This document shows, piece after piece, positions 6,238 to 9,387 of a stretch of DNA of 9,387 nucleotides. The stretch covers positions 1 through 9,387 of the forward strand of contig JAGLUH010000168.1 in NCBI GenBank assembly GCA_023134875.1, written 5' to 3'. This stretch comes from Candidatus Zixiibacteriota bacterium. Lineage in GTDB: Bacteria; Zixibacteria; MSB-5A5; CAIYYT01. The notes below the pieces were generated by a model. The model saw nothing but the letters and a program-made list of their open reading frames with translations, searched no databases and was not told the origin of the DNA. The position numbers and the translations under genes are program-made. Position 1 is the stretch's first letter; every line of letters begins with the position of its first letter.

Positions 6238-7230
6238 ATGCCGGTTACCTCTGCTACGCCAAATACCAAAAATGCCCCCGCTTTTCTGGCGATTCCGGTG
6301 GAGACTCTACGGATCGACAAGATACTCGTTTTTGATATCCATATAAATGTCGGCAAGGATCTGATTCTCTATCGTTCCAGCTCTCTGCCCTTCACCGAGG
6401 CTACCAAGGCGAAACTGATCGAGAATAAGGTCAATCAGGTCTATGTTCCCTTTGAGGCGAAGGACGTTTACCAGAAATATATTGAGGAAAACCTGCCCGA
6501 CGTCCTGCAGGACCCGCAGATTGCGGAGGACAAGAAGGCGGAAATACTCTATGACACCTCCAAGACGCTGGCGAGAGAGGTTCTCCGCAACCCCGCTTAC
6601 TCCGAGAATATCCGCCGTTCGCAGAATATGGTGGAGAATACGCTCCATTACATCCTGCAGGGGCGTCATGCCTTTCTGAACCTAATGCAGATAACTTCGT
6701 TTGATTACTATACCTACACTCATTCTGTTAACGTTAGTGCACTCGCAATTGCCTTGGCGCGTCAAATTGGCATCACCGCTCGCGAGGAATTGGCAGAAAT
6801 CGGCACCGGCGCGCTGTTGCACGATGTCGGCAAGAGTAAAGTATCGAATCGGATTCTCAATAAGCCGACTGCCCTCAACCACGCCGAGTTCGATATTATC
6901 ATGAGACATCCGGAGTGGGGCGTCGATATTCTGCACAAAACCGACCTGATCCCCTCGGAGTCGTACTACGCCGTAAGCAGCCATCATGAGCGAATCGACG
7001 GTTCCGGGTATCCGAACGGCACCAACGAGAATAACCAGCATCTCTACGGCAGGATCGTAGCGATCTGCGATGTGTTTGATGCTATGACCACGCGGCGGGT
7101 CTACCAGAAAGCTATGGACAGCTATCCCGCCCTGAAGATTATGCACGGCATGAAAAAAGCTCTCGACCCCGAGCTTCTCAGGCAGTTCACGATCCTGATG
7201 GGACCCGACCGACCCGAAAATTTCTACTGA
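6238..7230 (+). CDS. HD-GYP domain protein, probable cyclic-di-GMP phosphodiesterase
   Basis: HD-GYP enzymes hydrolyse the second messenger cyclic-di-GMP (some act on other cyclic dinucleotides) and so control motility and biofilm states. From the preferred start the protein has 330 residues. The first ~100 hold a small N-terminal domain (IPVETLRIDKILVFDIHIN, then a segment ending VNQVYVPFEAKDVYQKY) of the kind often found ahead of HD-GYP domains; there is no receiver domain and no membrane segment, so the input signal is unclear. A helical linker (about 95-145) leads to the catalytic domain with H162, the HD pair H195-D196 in LLHDVGK, H224, H249-H250 and E251, the GYP triplet at 257-259 and D278 in the CDVFDAMT segment. 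All metal and signature residues are intact, so it should be active. It sits after a terminator, so it needs its own promoter or read-through; none was convincing. ridA follows after 91 bases. Confidence 0.93.
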   Translation: MPVTSATPNTKNAPAFLAIPVETLRIDKILVFDIHINVGKDLILYRSSSLPFTEATKAKLIENKVNQVYVPFEAKDVYQKYIEENLPDVLQDPQIAEDKKAEILYDTSKTLAREVLRNPAYSENIRRSQNMVENTLHYILQGRHAFLNLMQITSFDYYTYTHSVNVSALAIALARQIGITAREELAEIGTGALLHDVGKSKVSNRILNKPTALNHAEFDIIMRHPEWGVDILHKTDLIPSESYYAVSSHHERIDGSGYPNGTNENNQHLYGRIVAICDVFDAMTTRRVYQKAMDSYPALKIMHGMKKALDPELLRQFTILMGPDRPENFY

Positions 7231-7233
7231 ACC

Positions 7234-7262
7234 TTGCCCCAGCGGCGCCGTAGAGGTATATT
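7234..7262 (+). promoter_or_regulatory. Possible sigma-70-type promoter for ridA
   Basis: TTGCCC (7234-7239, four of six matches) and TATATT (7257-7262, five of six) are separated by exactly 17 bases, just after the HD-GYP stop and about 53 bases before the expected ridA leader ends. The -35 box is mediocre and the spacer GC-rich. Confidence 0.4.
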
Positions 7263-7321
7263 CCTTTCCCAGAGTATGAGTGAAGTAACAACAACTCCCC
7301 TTTTAATCATTGAGGAAGAAC

Positions 7322-7711
7322 ATGTCGAAAAAATGTGTCTCAACAGACAAGGCACCCCGGGCTATCGGTCCCTATTCACAGGCAATTATGGTGGAAAGCG
7401 GCAGGCTGATCTTCTGTTCCGGCCAGATTCCTATCAATCCCGTAACCGGCAAACTGATCGAGGGTGATATTACCGCCCAGACCGAGCAGGTGATTGAGAA
7501 CCTTAAAACAGTAGTAACTGCCGCCGGTTCGAGCCTGGATGAAGTGGTCAAGACAACTGTGTATCTCAAGAATATGGATGACTTCCAGGCGATGAACGAT
7601 GTCTATCAACGTTACTTTGGCAAGGATTCACCAGCCCGCGCCGCGGTCCAGGTCGCCAGGCTGCCTCTTGATGTTGATATTGAAATCGAAGCTGTCGCGG
7701 TTATCGACTGA
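7322..7711 (+). CDS. ridA: RidA family 2-iminobutanoate/2-iminopropanoate deaminase
   Basis: RidA (YjgF/YER057c/UK114 family) hydrolyses the reactive enamine/imine intermediates released by PLP enzymes such as threonine dehydratase, protecting branched-chain amino acid and other pathways. The 129-residue length is typical. Visible motifs are KAPRAIGPYSQAI at 10-22, FCSGQIPINPVTG at 31-43, the KTTVYLKNMDDF segment at 77-88, and SPARAAVQVARLP at 103-115 with R106, the arginine that in RidA binds the substrate carboxylate. The C-terminal DIEIEAVAV supplies the conserved acidic residue. The start at ATG 7322 is chosen because GAGGAAG lies just upstream and it yields the usual N-terminus; an in-frame TTG at 7310 overlaps that ribosome binding site. 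A broken OsmC gene follows after 30 bases with an intact ribosome binding site, so the pair was probably bicistronic. Confidence 0.96.
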   Translation: MSKKCVSTDKAPRAIGPYSQAIMVESGRLIFCSGQIPINPVTGKLIEGDITAQTEQVIENLKTVVTAAGSSLDEVVKTTVYLKNMDDFQAMNDVYQRYFGKDSPARAAVQVARLPLDVDIEIEAVAVID

Positions 7712-7741
7712 AATCCGGCGTACTTTTTGGAGGAAAAGAGT

Positions 7742-7943
7742 ATGCGACGTGTGCAGGCTGATTGGATCGAGGGCAGCAAGTTTGTGGCGACCAACGAAGA
7801 GGGAACGAAGGTCACCTATGGATATCCTCAAAGCGCGGGGCGGTTCCGGCGAGGGGCCGACACCGGTTGAGACCTTCTTGGCCGCCGCCGGCCTGCGCTA
7901 CGTTATTTATTGCCGACGCAAAGCCATCAGGCATAGTGAATGA
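7742..7943 (+). pseudogene. OsmC/OhrA-family protein, frameshifted and truncated remnant
   Basis: An ATG at 7742 preceded by GGAGG opens MRRVQADWIEGSKFVATNEE and GTKVT, the N-terminal pattern of OsmC-like proteins (thiol-dependent peroxidase relatives). An extra base near 7817 then shifts the frame: in the next frame, from 7818, the sequence continues as MDILKARGGSGEGPTPVETF and LAAAG, matching the family's MDA-x-GGxGEGPTPxExxLAAL region. A second disturbance near 7893 destroys the conserved Gly-Cys of the active-site helix; removing one C restores GCAT, and after a further small loss the text resumes as VIYCRRK, like the family's DVVSILRKxR. Nothing recognisable remains beyond about 7940, while the family is usually ~140 residues. 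The first frame stops at 7870 and the second at 7943. Several independent small indels make a single sequencing error an unlikely explanation. The preserved ribosome binding site points to fairly recent decay. Confidence 0.75.
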
Positions 7944-8039
7944 CAAGACGGGACGCTAATAGAGTAATACTCGCCGAACATAAGCGGAGAAATATTCTAT
8001 GCGCAGTAGACCTTCTTGTGCTGCATAAAAAGGGAACAT

Positions 8040-8086
8040 GAACAGTCAAGGTCGTCATTGCGAGTGAAGCGAAGCAATCACTGTTC
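8040..8086. repeat. Nested palindromic repeat (GTCATTGCGAG...GAAGCAATC type)
   Basis: Outer arms GAACAGT (8040-8046) and ACTGTTC (8080-8086) are perfect complements, and inside them ATTGC (8057-8061) pairs with GCAAT (8074-8078). The core GTCATTGCGAG followed by AAGCGAAGCAATC resembles a short interspersed repeat that I recall from many unrelated bacterial genomes. An additional GCGAAGC/GCTTCGC pairing (8069-8075 with 8090-8096) could form instead. Copy number in this genome is unknown. Confidence 0.55.
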
Positions 8087-8107
8087 CTCGCTTCGCGTGA
8101 AGTGTCG

Positions 8108-8122
8108 GAAGTACCGGACTTC
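8108..8122. repeat. Short inverted repeat
   Basis: GAAGT (8108-8112) and ACTTC (8118-8122) flank ACCGG. It is small and on its own could be chance, but it continues the series of hairpins in this gene-free stretch. Confidence 0.3.
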
Positions 8123-8169
8123 TGATCTACGAACTCGATCTACAGCTACAGCTTGAATTCAATTCGCGG

Positions 8170-8189
8170 GGGCGCAGCGGGCTGCGCCC
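8170..8189. repeat. GC-rich perfect hairpin
   Basis: GGGCGCAGC (8170-8178) and GCTGCGCCC (8181-8189) are perfect complements separated by GG, making a stable hairpin on either strand. It lies about 60 bases downstream of the EIIA-CBS stop. No T-tract follows in either direction, so it is not a standard intrinsic terminator, although it could protect a 3' end or pause polymerase. GGGCGCAGC...GCTGCGCCC units are a common form of interspersed repeat. Confidence 0.5.
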
Positions 8190-8190
8190 G

Positions 8191-8218
8191 AAGGGTATGA
8201 GTAGCTCACAAGGGTATG
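8191..8218. repeat. Direct repeat AAGGGTATG, two copies
   Basis: AAGGGTATG occurs at 8191-8199 and again at 8210-8218, ten bases apart, immediately next to the GC-rich hairpin. It may be a partial duplication belonging to the same repeat element. Confidence 0.4.
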
Positions 8219-8251
8219 CGCAGATCATAAGCGCAAAGGGGCAGCCGGCCC

Positions 8252-9157
8252 TCAGCCTCTGATGATCTTGGAGACGAGGTCGGAAGTTACCACTATGCCG
8301 ACCAGTTTGTCGTCGCGGACAACCGGCACCCTGCGCAGGTTTTTGAAAATCATCATCGCCGCCAGTTCTACCACCAGGGTGTCTTCAGTGGTAGTAGCCG
8401 GGTCCGGCTCCATCATCTCGCCGACGGTGATTCGGTCTTCGTTCTTGAGGAACTCGTCAAACGGTTCCACGTCGGGCGACATCGAGACATTTTCGATCAG
8501 TGTCTTATAGTCGGGCATGGCGGCCTTGACCAGGTCACGATTGGAGATCATGCCGACCACCTTGTCGTCGTCATCGACAACCGGCAGGGAGCCGATGCGA
8601 TGCTTGTAAAGCAGATTGGCGACATCTTTCAGGGTGCGATCGGGGCTAATGGTAATGACCTTTTCTACCATAATGTCGCGCACGAGAAGATTCCTGTCCA
8701 CTTTTACTCCTGATTTAAATACAGCATCGATGATCTCCGTCGGCGTTTGGGTATCAAGCAATCGCCTGATATTGTCCCTGTTGCGGGCAAAACGAGCGAA
8801 GGCGGAAAGCGATTGCAGGTAAAGCTGCGAAATACTGGAGGGCGTCAGCATCAGGCAGATCACCCGCAGTGGTACGCCATCGGGGGTCTGATCCCGCAAC
8901 GGTGTTCGATTAACCCCCAGAGCGATATACATCCGTTCCACTGCGTCGGTACGGGCATGGGGAAAGGCGAAACCACGACCATAGGCGGTGTTTTCGATCT
9001 GTTCCCGTTCGGCGATGGCGGCGGCGATCTTCTGGCGGTCAAGAAGGGGATAGCGGCTCACAATCAGATCGAGAAGGATTTCGACAGCTTCCTCCTTGTC
9101 GGCGGCCTCCATGCCGGCAAGCACCAGTTCCTCGGTGAGAAGTTTGGACAACCTCAT
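8252..9157 (-). CDS. PTS EIIA (PtsN-type, mannitol/fructose class) domain fused to two CBS domains
   Basis: This 301-residue protein joins a phosphotransferase EIIA domain (about 1-150) to a CBS pair (about 158-300). The phosphorylation site is in GRGFAFPHART, with H67 as the likely phospho-accepting histidine; the flanking pattern is that of PtsN (EIIA-Ntr) and fructose/mannitol EIIA domains. CBS motif 1 begins at VRDIMVEKVITISPD and contains IGSLPVVDDDDKVVGMISNRDL (residues about 188-209); CBS motif 2 begins at VGEMMEPDPATTTED and contains RRVPVVRDDKLVGIVVTSDL. CBS pairs usually bind adenine nucleotides, so the protein probably links a phosphorelay state to energy charge or a dinucleotide; its target is unknown and no transporter EIIB/EIIC, HPr or EI gene is visible. 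Its ATG overlaps the stop of the DUF502 gene by four bases (ATGA), implying coupled translation. Domain calls are firm, role is not. Confidence 0.9.
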   Translation of the reverse strand: MRLSKLLTEELVLAGMEAADKEEAVEILLDLIVSRYPLLDRQKIAAAIAEREQIENTAYGRGFAFPHARTDAVERMYIALGVNRTPLRDQTPDGVPLRVICLMLTPSSISQLYLQSLSAFARFARNRDNIRRLLDTQTPTEIIDAVFKSGVKVDRNLLVRDIMVEKVITISPDRTLKDVANLLYKHRIGSLPVVDDDDKVVGMISNRDLVKAAMPDYKTLIENVSMSPDVEPFDEFLKNEDRITVGEMMEPDPATTTEDTLVVELAAMMIFKNLRRVPVVRDDKLVGIVVTSDLVSKIIRG

Positions 9158-9387
9158 GCCGTTACTTGCTCTCTTGCTGACTCAGGTATGAGTTGCTCCG
9201 GTACGGCGATCCCTCCTGAAACCAGGAACTTGATCGCCTCCTCTATAGTTATATCAGTCGGAATAATATCTTTTTTGTTCACCATTACCACGAAACCGGT
9301 AAAGGGCGTCGGTGTGGAAGGCAAGAAAACCGCCACCCACTCCCCTTTGACTCCCGATTGCCGCAGGCTGACCGCCTCAGCGGCGAA
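9154..9387 (-). CDS. DUF502 family membrane protein, partial (C-terminal 77 residues)
   Basis: The frame enters from the window edge and ends at 9154. The visible part, FAAEAVSLRQSGVKG then EWVAVFLPSTPTPFTGFVVM and VNKKDIIPTDITIEEAIKFL, ends with VSGGIAVPEQ and a polar tail. This follows the DUF502 pattern, in which a VFxPTTPNPTSGF segment, a short polar stretch and an EEAxKxxxSGG element form the C-terminal domain after two membrane helices. The N-terminal membrane part lies outside the window. A GTG at 9336 could be mistaken for a start, but the frame is open to the edge and the family extends further upstream. The function of DUF502 proteins is unknown. Stop-start overlap with the EIIA-CBS gene suggests the two are made together. 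Confidence 0.85.
   Translation of the reverse strand, partial: FAAEAVSLRQSGVKGEWVAVFLPSTPTPFTGFVVMVNKKDIIPTDITIEEAIKFLVSGGIAVPEQLIPESAREQVTA

Larger units (their letters stand above)
7944..8251. other. Gene-free intergenic stretch with short repeats
   Basis: About 300 bases lie between the OsmC remnant and the stop of the EIIA-CBS gene. No frame here has coding character or a recognisable protein. The space holds several short inverted repeats and one direct repeat, listed separately, and resembles an accumulation of small interspersed elements. No tRNA-like cloverleaf or insertion sequence ends were found. A weak GGGC/GCCC hairpin (8239-8251) directly after the EIIA-CBS stop has no proper T-tract. 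Confidence 0.6.

Noticed and set aside
6307..7146. Minus-strand frames opposite the HD-GYP gene
   Set aside because: They lie fully antisense to a gene with complete catalytic motifs and have no family resemblance or ribosome binding site.
7762..7959. Third-frame open reading frame across the OsmC remnant
   Set aside because: It has no ribosome binding site and its translation matches nothing, apart from a few residues where indels bring the old OsmC frame into register.
8040..8218. CRISPR array
   Set aside because: Repeats are short, differ from one another and are not regularly spaced; no cas gene is near.
8239..8251. GGGC/GCCC hairpin as terminator of the EIIA-CBS gene
   Set aside because: The stem is only four base pairs and is followed by CTTTG rather than a T-tract, so it is too weak to call.

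Overview
The window reads as a chromosomal, mostly housekeeping stretch of a free-living Gram-negative-type bacterium. Evidence: moderate GC, tightly packed and overlapping genes, a YceG/MltG-type lytic transglycosylase, a DUF502 membrane-protein relative, an HD-GYP cyclic-di-GMP enzyme and a well-matched sigma-54 (-24/-12) promoter. The gene order and repeat style would fit a deltaproteobacterial or FCB-type (for example Zixibacteria-like) candidate lineage, but that placement is impression rather than proof. No plasmid, phage, transposase or CRISPR signal is visible.

Left half (1-5232, all minus strand): one long co-oriented gene string that starts at a strong sigma-70-like promoter (5239-5267) placed so that the mRNA should begin at or next to the ruvX ATG (leaderless). 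In order of transcription: ruvX (pre-16S rRNA nuclease), a previously uncalled 33-residue membrane mini-protein (4685-4786), mltG (peptidoglycan terminase), pgsA and pgpA (the two consecutive steps making phosphatidylglycerol), cinA (competence/damage-inducible, NMN deamidase domain), thpR (RNA 2',3'-cyclic phosphodiesterase) and recA (cut by the window edge). Most junctions are 1-4 bp overlaps or short gaps. The exception is a 69-bp gap before pgsA that contains a perfect 17-bp palindrome.

Middle (5233-7711, plus strand): a 261-bp divergent intergenic region carries the ruvX promoter on one side and a sigma-54-type promoter (5434-5449) on the other. The latter leads into a tyrosine-rich, helical 206-residue protein of unknown function with a very strong ribosome binding site. 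A clear rho-independent terminator (6153-6189) follows, then a stand-alone HD-GYP phosphodiesterase and ridA, which has a plausible promoter of its own.

Right part (7712-9387): an OsmC-family gene directly after ridA is broken by several small indels and lost 3' of about residue 60. It is followed by about 300 bp with no gene but with several short inverted and direct repeats, resembling an intergenic repeat island. The end of the window, minus strand, is a DUF502 protein (partial) translationally coupled to a fusion of a PTS EIIA (PtsN-type) domain with two CBS domains.

The most notable undescribed items are the 33-residue ORF in the ruvX-mltG junction, the sigma-54-driven tyrosine-rich protein next to the HD-GYP gene, the predicted leaderless start of the recA-containing string, the palindrome before pgsA, and the EIIA-CBS fusion coupled to DUF502. 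No novel multi-gene defence or biosynthetic system is evident.
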